DNA of 64,000 bases from VAZQ01 sp963756715 (GCA_963756715.1 CAVWOV010000018.1:74219-138218), one strand, 5' to 3'. Numbered from the stretch's first letter, positions 50,841 through 59,549 are shown. The notes: generated by a model from the letters alone, not told the origin. Numbers and translations are program-made.

Positions 50841-51812
50841 ATGGCAATCAAGTTTGGAGCCATCGCGTTGGCGATGGCGCTTGCGACCACTGCGGCTAGC
50901 GCACAGACCCCGGACTGGCCCGATCGGCCAGTGCGCCTGATCGTGCCGTTCCCGGCGGGCAGCAGCACCGACATCATCGCGCGGATCCTCGGGCAGCGGT
51001 TGAGCACACGTCTCGGCCAGCAGGTCGTCATCGACAACCGCGCCGGGGCGAGCGGCAATATCGGCGCCGACGCGGTCGCCAAAGCGGCACCCGACGGCTA
51101 CACGCTCGGCATCGCGACCGCCAGCACGCACGCACTCGCCGTCAGCCTCAGCGCAAACCTGCCCTACGATCCGATCAAGGATTTCACACCGGTCGCGATG
51201 ATCGGCGGCCAGCCTTACGTGCTGGTGATCTATCCGGGGCTTCCTGCACACAACATTTCCGAACTGATCGCGCTCGCCAAGGCAAAGCCCGGTGCACTCA
51301 ATTACGGCTCCGCGGGAGTCGCGAGCTTGGCGTACCTCGCCACCGCCTCGTTCGCGAACCTTGCCGGCGTGAAGATGACGCACGTACCGTACAAATCCTC
51401 GGCGCAATCCATGACCGACATCATCACTGGCCGGCTGGATATGCAGTTCGCCACCATCGCTCCGTCACTTCCGAACATCCGCGCCGACAAAATTCGGGCA
51501 CTCGCCACCACCGGGGCGAAACGCTCGTCCGCATTGCCCGACATCCCCACGGTGGCGGAGGCCGTACTGCCGGGATACGAGGCGGTGCTGTGGGTCGCTC
51601 TGGTGATGCCACCCGCCACCCCGCCGGCGATCGTTGCTCGCCTGAACCGGGATGTGAACGACATCCTCAAGTCCGCTGACGCGAAAGACGCGCTGATTGC
51701 GCAGGGCGTGGAGCCCGAACCGGGGCCGCCGGAGGCCGTCACGCAACGTATCCGCTCGGACATCGACAAGTGGCGGGCCGTGGTCGCCAAGGTGGCGGTC
51801 CAAGCGAAGTAA
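50841..51812 (+). CDS. Tripartite tricarboxylate transporter (Bug/TctC) periplasmic receptor
   Basis: 323 aa. Signal MAIKFGAIALAMALATTAASAQ; mature PDRPVRLIVPFPAGSSTDIIARILGQRLSTRLGQQVVIDNRAGASGNIGADAVAKAAPDGYTLG, VPYKSSAQSMTDIITGRLDMQF. Same family as the gene at 20458, with no TctAB genes near. It is convergent with the ThDP enzyme (18 bases between stop codons) and divergent from the TRAP operon. Confidence 0.9.
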   Translation: MAIKFGAIALAMALATTAASAQTPDWPDRPVRLIVPFPAGSSTDIIARILGQRLSTRLGQQVVIDNRAGASGNIGADAVAKAAPDGYTLGIATASTHALAVSLSANLPYDPIKDFTPVAMIGGQPYVLVIYPGLPAHNISELIALAKAKPGALNYGSAGVASLAYLATASFANLAGVKMTHVPYKSSAQSMTDIITGRLDMQFATIAPSLPNIRADKIRALATTGAKRSSALPDIPTVAEAVLPGYEAVLWVALVMPPATPPAIVARLNRDVNDILKSADAKDALIAQGVEPEPGPPEAVTQRIRSDIDKWRAVVAKVAVQAK

Positions 51813-51830
51813 GCATCAACGCAAGTAGCA

Positions 51831-53498
51831 TCAACTGACGGCGAGTGGCGCCAGTGCGTCGATTTCGGTGACGACGTCGATCACCACCGGCCGGTTGGCC
51901 TTGAGCGCCTGCTCGATCGCGGGCCCAAGCTCGGACGGCTTCTCGACCCTGATGCCGACCGCGCCCATCTCCTCGGCGATGCGGGCGAAGTTGCGCTTGC
52001 TGAAGTGCCACATTCCTTGGCCTGCTCGGTCTGCGTGCCGCCGTAGACACGGTCGAAGCCGCGCTTCGACTGATTGCCGCTGGCATTGTTGTTGACCACC
52101 GTGACGGCGTTGATCTGCCACCGCGCCGCGGTCTCGATCTCGGCGATGTGGTACCAGAAGCCGGCATCGCCGGTGAACGTGATCACCGGCCGCTCGGGCG
52201 CGCCGCACTTGGCACCAAGCCCCGCCGGGAACGCCCAGCCGAGATGGCCGGCGCTGCGCATATAGCTCTGCGATGGCGTGCGCAGGTCGTACATGCCGCC
52301 CATCCACATCCCCGCATGGCCGGTGTCGACCACGACGATGCCGTTGTCGGGCACGTGCTTGCTGAACTCCGCGCACATCCGCTCCGGCCGGATCGGCACG
52401 GCGTCCGAATTGAGCAGCGGATTGTATTTCGCGTACCATTCCTTGCAGATCGCCTGCGCCTCGCTCGATCCAGGCCTTGCGCTTGCTGACGCTGGCACGA
52501 TCGGCCAGCGCGTCATGCGCGCCAGCGTCACCTTGGCGTCGCCGTTGACGCCGGCGAGCAGCGGATAGTTGCGGCCGATCGCCTCCGGATCGATATCGAT
52601 CTGGATCGCGGGCGTGCCGATCTTCGGCACCGCCCAGAAATGCGTGGTCATGCCCCCGGTCTCGGTGCCGACGAAGCAGACGAGGTCGGCGCGGTCGACC
52701 ACGCGGTTTGCGCTCTCGCGCGAATAGCTGCCGACGACGCCGACCGACAGCGGATGCGCGGCCGGGGATCGAGTCCTTGCCGTTGAGCGAGGTCGCGACC
52801 GGAATCTGCAGCGCCTCGGCAAGCGCGACCAGTTCGGCGCCCGCGCCCGAGGCGCGCACGCCACCACCGGCGACGATTACCGGTCGCTCGGCGGCCTGCA
52901 GATGCTTCAGCGCCGCCTTGACACTGTCGTCATCGGGCGCCGGACGGAACGGCGGTACGCGCGCGAACTGCGGCTCGCACAACGGCTCCATCTCGGCTTC
53001 GTCGGCATCGACCTGGCCCTCGTTGCCGCGGAACTGCAAGTGAACAGGTCCGGGCGTACCGGAGGTCGCGACGCGGAAAGCTTGGCGCACCATGTCGGGG
53101 AAGCGCGCGACGTCGTCGATGGTGGCGTTGAACTTGGTGACCGGCTCGAACGCCGGCACGTCGTCGATCTCCTGGTAGACCTTGCGGAACTTGGTCTTGG
53201 GGTCGCGCCCGCCGGTCAAGGCGATCACCGGCGAATGGGCAAGCCAGGCGTCGCGCAGGCCGGCGGCAAGGTTGAGCGCGCCGATCACCTGCGCGGCGCA
53301 GATGCCGGGCTTGCCGGTCGCGCGCGCATAACCATCCGCCATGTAGGCCGCGGCCTTCTCGCCATGCACATGCAACCGCTTGATGTCGGTGCGGGTTTCC
53401 ATCACCGCGAAGGTTTTGCGCAGCACCGCCGGCACGTGGAACACGTGGGTGACGCCATAACCCTTGAGCATGTCGGCAAGGCATTCCGCCCCTGACAT
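51831..53498 (-). CDS. Thiamine-diphosphate-dependent enzyme (acetolactate-synthase-like), with four frameshifts
   Basis: Three-domain ThDP enzyme of the benzoylformate-decarboxylase/AHAS-like superfamily. PYR-domain start MSGAECLADMLKGYGVTHVFHVPAV with the catalytic Glu region LHVHGEKAAAYMADGYARATGKPG. The central domain includes IVAGGGVRASG. The ThDP-binding GDG-like motif is FTGDAGFWYHIAEIETAARWQINAVTVVNNN. Shifts fall at about 52760 (extra base), 52510 (missing), 52470 (extra) and 52015 (missing). They cancel, giving 555 aa. The substrate cannot be told; true AHAS is not indicated. All three domains are complete, so assembly error is likelier than decay. Confidence 0.75.
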   Translation of the reverse strand: MSGAECLADMLKGYGVTHVFHVPAVLRKTFAVMETRTDIKRLHVHGEKAAAYMADGYARATGKPGICAAQVIGALNLAAGLRDAWLAHSPVIALTGGRDPKTKFRKVYQEIDDVPAFEPVTKFNATIDDVARFPDMVRQAFRVATSGTPGPVHLQFRGNEGQVDADEAEMEPLCEPQFARVPPFRPAPDDDSVKAALKHLQAAERPVIVAGGGVRASGAGAELVALAEALQIPVATSLNGKDSIPGRASAVGRRRRQLFARERKPRGRPRRPRLLRRHRDRGHDHAFLGGAEDRHARDPDRYRSGGDRPQLSAARRRQRRRQGDAGAHDALADRASVSKRKAWIERGAGDLQGMVREIQSAAQFGRRADPAGADVRGVQQARARQRHRRGRHRPCGDVDGRHVRPAHAIAELYAQRRPSRLGVPGGAWCQVRRARAAGDHVHRRCRLLVPHRRDRDRGAVADQRRHGGQQQCQRQSVEARLRPCLRRHADRAGQGMWHFSKRNFARIAEEMGAVGIRVEKPSELGPAIEQALKANRPVVIDVVTEIDALAPLAVS

Positions 53499-53650
53499 GA
53501 GACTTGTGCCGATTGTGTCGGTATTTGAACGATAGGCTGCCATTGTACCCCGCCAGCTACCCCACCAGGGGCTCGCTGATACAGTATTCAACCCACCGGG
53601 CGCCTGCCAGCCAGAAATCGCACCCACGGCCCGCGCTGGCCGATTGCGGC

Positions 53651-54001
53651 GTGGCCTGCCGCCCGGTCCCGTCGCAAATTCGGATCGAGGAATTGAGCCA
53701 CCCGGACTTTGCTAATCTGGAAGGTTGGCGACGTGCCGGAAAATATATTCACCCGAATGCAATCATGGACGCCATCGAATCTCCGCCAAAGGGTACGGTA
53801 TCGGAGGTGGCGGATGCGTATGTCAGGCTGGTAGAGCGCCACTCCCTGTCGAACGCCTATCACAATGAGAGGCAAAAGCGCCTCCGTGAGGCCGGGCACG
53901 AGGCTCTGTCCAAGGAGATGGACGACAACAACGATGTCTCTGACATCGAGACGGAGCTTGTCGACGACTTGGCAGCCTCGACTTCCTGCCGCATGGAATA
54001 G
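53651..54001 (+). CDS. Hypothetical protein at the edge of the accessory island
   Basis: A hydrophilic, acidic product, best read from GTG 53651: ACRPVPSQIRIEELSHPDF..., then EVADAYVRLVERHSLSNAYHNERQKRLREAGHEALSKEMDDNNDVSDIETELVDD. It looks like a helical soluble protein. No family recognised and no clear ribosome site. A minus-strand frame from 54146 has a good GAGGAGG site and overlaps it, so the strand is not certain. Confidence 0.35.
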   Translation: MACRPVPSQIRIEELSHPDFANLEGWRRAGKYIHPNAIMDAIESPPKGTVSEVADAYVRLVERHSLSNAYHNERQKRLREAGHEALSKEMDDNNDVSDIETELVDDLAASTSCRME

Positions 54002-54353
54002 ACCGCCTCGGCGCTCTTGACGAACGTCGCCGACATCCCCAACCGCCAAGTGCCCCAACCGCGGCCAATGCCGTCGCCAGGATGCCGGCGTCCTTGCGTT
54101 GGCTGATCGCCGCAAAGCAATTCGACAGTCCAATATTCGGCGACATGCGACCTGCCTCCTCAAAATTTGAATGCGTCGCAGTCCATAATTGCGGACGGCA
54201 AACTCGCTTGGATGGCGGCCTGATAGGGGTGTCCTGACCGAAACAATGTGATGGCGATCACTCGGATTCGCTTTCGGCGCGGGGCGTTCCCAGCGTGGAG
54301 TGCGAGGGAATCAACGTGGAGATGTCGCCGTAGGGTGACCAACTGCGTAGGGG

Positions 54354-54485
54354 TCAATGCGAGGGAGTGACCATATGGGCCACCAACCAGCCGCCGGCAA
54401 ATGATGCGATCACGACCAGCACGATCACGACCAGCACGATGAACCAGCGCGGTAGCTGTTGCGGTCTATAGGGAGGGTTCAGCAT
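54354..54485 (-). CDS. Small membrane protein with repeated VLVVI helix (43 aa)
   Basis: Reads MLNPPYRPQQLPRWF, then IVLVVIVLVVIASFAGGWLV, then AHMVTPSH. A Pro-rich head followed by one transmembrane helix containing an internal duplication of GTGCTGGTCGTGATC. GGTGAGC is a modest ribosome site. Function unknown. First small gene of the accessory island. Confidence 0.45.
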   Translation of the reverse strand: MLNPPYRPQQLPRWFIVLVVIVLVVIASFAGGWLVAHMVTPSH

Positions 54486-55140
54486 CGCTCACCGCTCAAA
54501 TCCCGTTTTGGTCGATCGTTGGGGCCTTGAGCTATGCAAACGCGATTTACGCCGTAGGGCCATTTTAACCGCCCGAGGCGACTTGCCCTGTAAATCTGGG
54601 CGAAGGCGAGAAATTCTGTCACCGGGTGGCTTAGGCGTTGGTGGCAGTTCCCGTGAGGAGTCCTTCGTCATCTGAACAGTATGCCCACGTGACTCGTCGG
54701 ATTCCAGCCCGACGGCCGGAAGAAATGCAGGAAAGGCTTCGCCATTTTCCGCCTTCGGCACCTGCCGAAAATTCCCCAGAACCAGAACGCAAGCTGGCAT
54801 TTTAGTGGGCTCAACGGAGAGAACCCCGCTCGGGGAAAGCGGATGAGCCGCCCGAGGTCCTGCGCGACCTCTCTCAAAGCGAGAACCCCGCCTCGGGGGA
54901 AGCGGGGTTCTCAAAAGACGACCGCAGGGAATTGGGGAAACCGAAGCGACCGCCTTAAAGGCGCCAGTTGCCACACTATCGGGAAACGTTCAACCATCCG
55001 GCATTTCATGGGGAGGATTATCCATGGAGCCAAAGCGCGAGGCTTTCACCCGAGGAACGCGCCTGAGTGCAAGTCACGCATTAACAATTCATTAACCTGT
55101 ATGAAGTTAGTTTGGCGAAAACCTGCCTGAGTTATGAGCG
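54486..55140. other. Intergenic part of the accessory island, with hairpin
   Basis: No supported gene in about 650 bases. Two related GAGAACCCCGC elements occur at about 54819 and 54881. The second forms a stem with GCGGGGTTCTC (54902-54912). A 23-codon frame at 55024 after GGGGAGG is possible but not called. Long minus-strand frames (54489-54974) have shadow composition. Confidence 0.35.
54881..54912. terminator. Hairpin in the accessory island
   Basis: 11-bp arms GAGAACCCCGC / GCGGGGTTCTC with a 10-base loop, followed by AAAAG on the plus strand (so T-rich on neither strand in a strong way). Could be a terminator or a transposon-end remnant. Confidence 0.4.
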
Positions 55141-55359
55141 ATGCACACCGTCACAAGCGCTGCAAGGGCGTTAGGAACCGCCAAATCCACGGTCTACCGC
55201 GCCGTCAAAGCGGGCCGCCTTCCAGCGCTCAAGTTAGCTAACGGGACTTATGCGATTTACCCTGGCGAATTGCGCCAAGCGTTTCCCCGAGCCACGGCCG
55301 ACAAGACAACGGTTGAGGGGCGTACAGTTCGTGCCATTCCAGAATGGGATGTGAGTTGA
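55141..55359 (+). CDS. Small helix-turn-helix (excisionase-like) DNA-binding protein
   Basis: 72 aa. TSAARALGTAKSTVYRAVKAGRLPALKLANGTYAIYPGEL is a MerR/Xis-type winged HTH with the wing KLANGTYAIYP, as in the helix-turn-helix domain family used by excisionases and plasmid regulators. The C-terminal part is short and uncharacterised. It is convergent with the serine recombinase, so the pair looks like the control end of a mobile element. Start codon ATG 55141 with a weak ribosome site. Confidence 0.6.
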   Translation: MHTVTSAARALGTAKSTVYRAVKAGRLPALKLANGTYAIYPGELRQAFPRATADKTTVEGRTVRAIPEWDVS

Positions 55360-55465
55360 TCGAATCGCTGGCCTCGCGAGCCCAATGCAGGCACCAGCAG
55401 CCGTCATTCAACATCCGACAAATCGGAGCGAAGCGGCGCACCTCGCCATCGAGGCCGATGCCGTG

Positions 55466-56056
55466 TCAGGCACCGAGCACGCGCTGCACAACGCTCGTGC
55501 CGACCCCCAGCGTCTTGCTGATCTTCAGCATTCCCAGGCCGTCCGAGCGAAGGGCGCGGATGCGTTCCTCGATCTTGCCGGACACCCGACGCCTGCCGAG
55601 CTTCACGCCGTTCTCCCTGGCCCGCGCAAGGCCGGCATTCACGCGCTCGCGGATGATCTCCCGCTCGAACTCCGCGAACACGCCAAGCATCTGAAACATG
55701 GCGCGCCCGGATGGCGTGCTGGTATCGAGCGCCTGCCGGTGCAGATACAGATCGCGCCCAAGCGCCTTGAGTTCGCCCAGGAAGCCGACCAGGTCCTGCA
55801 AGCTGCGGCCCAGGCGATCCACCGACCAGGCGGCAAGGATGTCGAACTTGCCGGCGGTCGCGTCCTTCAGCAGGCGGTCGAAGCCGGGCCGCCTGTCCCT
55901 TCCCCTGGCGCCCGAGATACCGGCGTCCTCGTACAGGCCGACCACTTGCCAGCCGCGCTGCGCGGCGACGGCCTCTAGTTCGCGCCGCTGGTTGTCGGTC
56001 GTCTGCCCGGTCGTGCTGACCCGCAGATAAATCGCAACTCGCTTCGTGGATTTCAT
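55466..56056 (-). CDS. Serine recombinase (resolvase/invertase family)
   Basis: 196 aa. Catalytic domain RVAIYLRVSTTGQTTDNQRREL with the nucleophile S14 and R12; later SVDRLGRSLQDLV, then the E-helix region FEREIIRERVNAGLARAREN. The C-terminal HTH is ERIRALRSDGLGMLKISKTLGVGTSVVQRVL, Hin-like. GAGGGAGCGGGG precedes the ATG. A 28-bp dyad lies 42 bases upstream, the size of a resolvase crossover site. Probably resolves or inverts DNA of the island. Confidence 0.9.
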   Translation of the reverse strand: MKSTKRVAIYLRVSTTGQTTDNQRRELEAVAAQRGWQVVGLYEDAGISGARGRDRRPGFDRLLKDATAGKFDILAAWSVDRLGRSLQDLVGFLGELKALGRDLYLHRQALDTSTPSGRAMFQMLGVFAEFEREIIRERVNAGLARARENGVKLGRRRVSGKIEERIRALRSDGLGMLKISKTLGVGTSVVQRVLGA

Positions 56057-56098
56057 GGCCCCGCTCCCTCGGATGTTACGTAAGCATACTCCAAGCCT

Positions 56099-56126
56099 AT
56101 ACCGAAATCAATTGTTTTCAGTATAG
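56099..56126. promoter_or_regulatory. Candidate recombinase crossover site (28-bp dyad)
   Basis: 28 bases with near-perfect dyad symmetry (24 of 28 match the reverse complement). Outer arms are TATAC/GTATA, inner arms GAAA/TTTC, centre CAATTG with central dinucleotide AT. It lies just upstream of the serine recombinase start. A second small palindrome TTACGTAA is at about 56077-56084, nearer the gene. Confidence 0.5.
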
Positions 56127-56413
56127 AAATTTAGACGGTCAGAAATGCCTATGGACGCGAGATTTCGGTCGGCCAAATTCGCAGGGGTTTTCGGTATGGC
56201 CCGGAAAGCCAGGTGCGGAGCGGTCCACACCTGTCGAGGCGAGGCGATAACCGCGCCAGTCGAGATCAGTCGGCTGTACCAGGATGGTTGCTGGCGCCGT
56301 TATGCTCCTGTCTGTCCGCTTTACCCCAAGAGCGACCGAAGTGTTGCGTCGCAGCGAATTTTCGCGACGGGCCAAAGCTGCTGTGAGCGATCGCAGCAAC
56401 GCGCAGCTTTGCG
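56127..56413. other. Spacer with PF04392 3' flank repeat
   Basis: No gene supported. Minus-strand features GCTGCGATCGCTCA, GCGACGCAAC, TCGGTCGCTC and AAGCGGACAG form another copy of the flank repeat, here separated from its binding-protein gene by the group II intron. Confidence 0.4.
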
Positions 56414-56447
56414 GTAGGGACGCGAGTTACCTCGCGCCCCCCGCACA

Positions 56448-56480
56448 GATCCGTACGTGCGGCTTTCCCGCATACGGCTC
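56448..56480 (-). ncRNA. Group II intron domain V
   Basis: 33-nt hairpin. It opens GAGCCGTATGCG (catalytic AGC triad), has a GAAA tetraloop-like turn and closes CGCACGTACGGATC. The closing arm has A where most relatives have U opposite the triad G, which may weaken catalysis. Confidence 0.8.
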
Positions 56481-56499
56481 CCACCTCGGGTATTGACGG

Positions 56500-56692
56500 C
56501 AGTAACGTGCCGTATGCGAGCCAACGCCTGTGTCACGCTTACCCGGCTCTGAGCCCGGCGCGTGCTTTGTTGGCCCGCATTCCCCTTGGTCCCCACCCTT
56601 GGCTCCACCCACTCCGCAGCGGATCGCTCCGCCTTGTTCGTCGGCTTCACAGCTACTATGGCAGGGTCAGACTTCTCGTGCCTGTGCATCAT
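56500..56692 (-). pseudogene. Truncated intron-encoded reverse transcriptase/maturase (N terminus only)
   Basis: ATG 56692 gives MMHRHEKSDPAIVAVKPTNK, then AERSAAEWVEPRVGTKGNAG and QSRVSVTQALARIRHVTAV, the N-terminal sequence of group II intron RT proteins. After about 60 residues it runs directly into the region before domain V. The RT, maturase and endonuclease domains are all deleted, so the intron cannot move or splice by its own protein. Confidence 0.75.
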
Positions 56693-57052
56693 CGGCTACG
56701 GCTCCTCACCTTCCCGATGCGGACCGTCCCTCGCACGCGACGCTGACGGTCAGACGCGAGATCTCCCAGCTTCCGATGCGATCCCTTTGCACGTGATGTG
56801 GCCTTAGACCCCGGCAGGGCGTCAGCACCTCGCATAGCGGTGCCGCACATGTTGCCTTCGGGCGAATAGAAACACTCGGCCCCTGCGATATCTGATCTTT
56901 CGTGGCTCAATCCCACACCCCATGCAATCGCTGTGTACGCTTCGCAGCCACTGTCGCCAGGGGCCACGCAACACTCGCTACCAAGCGGACGCTACTCCTT
57001 ACTTGGGCCGGACTTTCACCGGCTGGATCGCACCAGCTTGCAGCTGGCGCAC

Positions 57053-58036
57053 TTATTCGATCACCTCGTCGGCGCGCGCGAGCAGCATCGGCGGCACGTC
57101 GAGGCCGAGCGCCTTGGCGGCTTTTGCATTGATGATTAGTTCGTATTTAGTCGGCGCTTGCACAGGCAAGTCTGCTGGCTTTTCGCCCTTGAGAATTCGG
57201 TCAATATAACCAGCCGCTTGCCGAAATTGATCGGAGAAGTCTGCCCCATAGGAGATCAGTCCGCCATCCTCAACATGACGACGACTGGGATACAAGGCGG
57301 GCAACCGATTTCTGGCGGCCAGTCCCACGATGAATTTCCGATGCATCGCGGTCAGGAGCCCCGAAGTGATAAGCAACCCTCCACCGGGAGCCTGCGCGAA
57401 GGTTTTCACGCCGCGCTCAATTTCCGCCGTGTCGCGAACACTGATAGGAGTTACCGTCACCCCAAGTGTAGGAGCTAACGCGAGCGTGGCGCCCAACTGC
57501 CCGCTTCCAGCAGGGTTGGCTGCATCGCGCAATACTCCTACCCGCGTTATCTTCGGCGCAACTTCTTTCAGCAATTGTAGCCGCTTTCCACTTATCCCGT
57601 ATTCTTCAGTGCTAAAGCCAGTGGCATTGCCGCCGGGCCGCGCAAAGCTCTCAATGAACCCCCCGCTCAGCGGGTCGCTGATTGATACAAATACGACCGG
57701 TATTTTGCGATTTTCTCGCTGCAGGAAAGACAAATTCCGACCACCGGCGACGAGAATGATGTCCGGATTAAGTGCAATCAGCTCCGTTACGTTCTTACGG
57801 ATATGATCCACAGTTGCAGCATTCCATCGATAGTCGATACGTATATTTCGACCAACGGCCCAACCTGATTGTTGAAGGCCCTGACTGAAGGCGGTGAGGC
57901 GCAATTGCCCCTCTGCATCGTCAGCTGGAAAGTTCCACAATACCGCCAGGCGACGCTGCTCCGGGGCCTCGGCACGCGATGCGACCGGCCATGCTGCGAC
58001 GCAGCCGAGCGCTGCAACGAAATCGCGTCGTCTCAT
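57053..58036 (-). CDS. ABC-type substrate-binding protein (PF04392 family)
   Basis: Periplasmic binding protein; ligand unknown. MRRRDFVAALGCVAAWPVASRAEA is a Tat-like leader; body IPVVFVSISDPLSGGFIESFARPGGNATGFS and GGLISYGADFSDQFRQAAGYIDRILKGEKPADLPVQAPTKYELIINAKAAKALGLDVPPMLLARADEVIE. 327 aa. The ATG at 58036 begins the leader; the frame is open further to 58108. A group II intron starts on the base after the stop codon. No permease or ATPase nearby. Confidence 0.88.
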   Translation of the reverse strand: MRRRDFVAALGCVAAWPVASRAEAPEQRRLAVLWNFPADDAEGQLRLTAFSQGLQQSGWAVGRNIRIDYRWNAATVDHIRKNVTELIALNPDIILVAGGRNLSFLQRENRKIPVVFVSISDPLSGGFIESFARPGGNATGFSTEEYGISGKRLQLLKEVAPKITRVGVLRDAANPAGSGQLGATLALAPTLGVTVTPISVRDTAEIERGVKTFAQAPGGGLLITSGLLTAMHRKFIVGLAARNRLPALYPSRRHVEDGGLISYGADFSDQFRQAAGYIDRILKGEKPADLPVQAPTKYELIINAKAAKALGLDVPPMLLARADEVIE

Positions 58037-58301
58037 GTGCCACCGCCAAGTTTGGGTCGCGCAGAAAGTTTCACAATAGAGCGTATCAAATCCGAAGACG
58101 ACAACCAACGGAAAGGGGTTCGTTTGCGCCGCAAAAAATGCGAGCGTCGAATGTCAGTACCGGGTCATTAACGTCGCAGTCGGTTACGCCCGGGCCTCCC
58201 TCAATGTCCGCTGCTCCCCGTTTGCGACCGAAGTCGTGCGGCGACGCAACATGTTGAGATGGGCCCACTCGCGTCATTTTGCGCCGCAGAAAACAGTCTC
58301 G

Positions 58302-59285
58302 CTATTCGATCACATCGTCGGCAGCGACTAACACCGTCGGGGGAACCACTAGGCCAAGGGTCTTCGCGGTCTTGAGATTTATAACGAGTTCAAACCTCAC
58401 CGGTTGTTGGACTGGTAGATCAGCCGGCTTATCGCCTTTTAGGAGTCTGCCGACGTAAATGCCAGCAAGCCGGTACTGATCGGATAGGCTCGCGCCGTAG
58501 CTCATCAACCCACCGCGCTCAACGAACTCACGCCAAGAATACATCGTCGGGATCGAAAGGTCTGCAACGCGTTTGATGATTTTAGCGCGATGTCTGTTAA
58601 AGAACGGATCGGGGCTGATCATGAGCACTTCGGGACGCCCGTTTTCGATCTGGTTAAAGGCTCCCTCAATATCGTCGTCTTGACCAACCCATAACAGACG
58701 GACAGATTGGCCACGGCGTGCCGCAGCGGCTTGAACTTCTTTTGAGTCCGATTGATCTACTGCACCGTTTGGGTTTGAAATTAATGCTAATTTGCGCGCG
58801 TTGGGCACCAACTCGCTTAGAAACTCAACTCGTTTAGCCGCCAGCGTGACCGATAGATGCGTGACGCCAGTTGCGTTGCCACCCGGCCGGCTCATACTTG
58901 CGACAAGTCCATCTGAGACTGGGTCGCCTCCAACCGTGAAAACAATAGGTATATCTCGTGTCGCCGCTTTGGCTGCCCGCGCTACGGCGGTGCCGCCACT
59001 CGCGAATATCACCGTCACTTGATGGCCAACTAAATCGGCTGCCAATGAAGGCAGCCGATCATAGCGTCCCTCCGCCCAGCGATATTCGATCTTAACATTT
59101 TGGCCCTCCACAAAGCCCATCTGGCCCAGACCCTTGCGGAAGCCAATCATGTACTTGGCCCATTGCGCGGGTGAGACGCTATTTAGCGATCCCACCACCG
59201 GGCTACCCGCCGACTGCGCCCTTGCCGCGAGCGGCCACGCCCCCGCTAATCCCGCAATTCCCGCGATGAAATCGCGCCGTCGCAT
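58302..59285 (-). CDS. ABC-type substrate-binding protein (PF04392 family)
   Basis: Second paralogue. MRRRDFIAGIAGLAGAWPLAARAQ leader, then IPIVFTVGGDPVSDGLVASMSRPGGNATGVTHLSV and ending GLVVPPTVLVAADDVIE. 327 aa. ATG at 59285. Same strand and family as the genes on either side, so the group probably arose by repeated duplication or recruitment, but sequence differences between paralogues are large. Confidence 0.88.
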   Translation of the reverse strand: MRRRDFIAGIAGLAGAWPLAARAQSAGSPVVGSLNSVSPAQWAKYMIGFRKGLGQMGFVEGQNVKIEYRWAEGRYDRLPSLAADLVGHQVTVIFASGGTAVARAAKAATRDIPIVFTVGGDPVSDGLVASMSRPGGNATGVTHLSVTLAAKRVEFLSELVPNARKLALISNPNGAVDQSDSKEVQAAAARRGQSVRLLWVGQDDDIEGAFNQIENGRPEVLMISPDPFFNRHRAKIIKRVADLSIPTMYSWREFVERGGLMSYGASLSDQYRLAGIYVGRLLKGDKPADLPVQQPVRFELVINLKTAKTLGLVVPPTVLVAADDVIE

Positions 59286-59549
59286 TGCTTGCCTCGGGCT
59301 CGGGACCACGCCAAGTTCGGCCTCATTAAACCAAGGATTTGCGACCGGCGATACGGGGCGCAAAGGGCTAATTTGCAGTGCAATATTTTCGAGCGCCGCA
59401 TGTCGGAAAGTGGGTCATGAGCGAGCCACGGTTGCCCGAGTTAACCATTCCCCATGTCCGCTACGCTCCGTTTGCGACCGAGATGCTATTGCACAGCAAC
59501 AAGTCGCGAGGGGCCATGAGCGACCGAACGCCCCGCAACATAGGGCGTT

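Larger units (their letters stand above)
56414..57052 (-). mobile_element. Group II intron with most of its protein ORF deleted
   Basis: Minus strand. 5' end GTGCGCC at 57052, the consensus start of bacterial group II introns, then GGTGCGATCCAGCCGGTGAAAGTCCGG of the domain I opening. The intron-encoded protein start lies in domain IV, domain V is at 56448-56480, and a domain VI-like hairpin with TACCTCGCG/CGCGAGGTA follows. The 3' boundary CCCTAC is near 56414. About 639 bases against 1.9-2.5 kb for intact relatives. It begins directly after the TAA of the binding-protein gene at 57053. The exact 3' end is inferred. Confidence 0.8.

Noticed and set aside
54489..54974. 161-codon minus-strand frame in the island
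   Set aside because: No ribosome site; composition follows the hairpin repeats rather than coding sequence.
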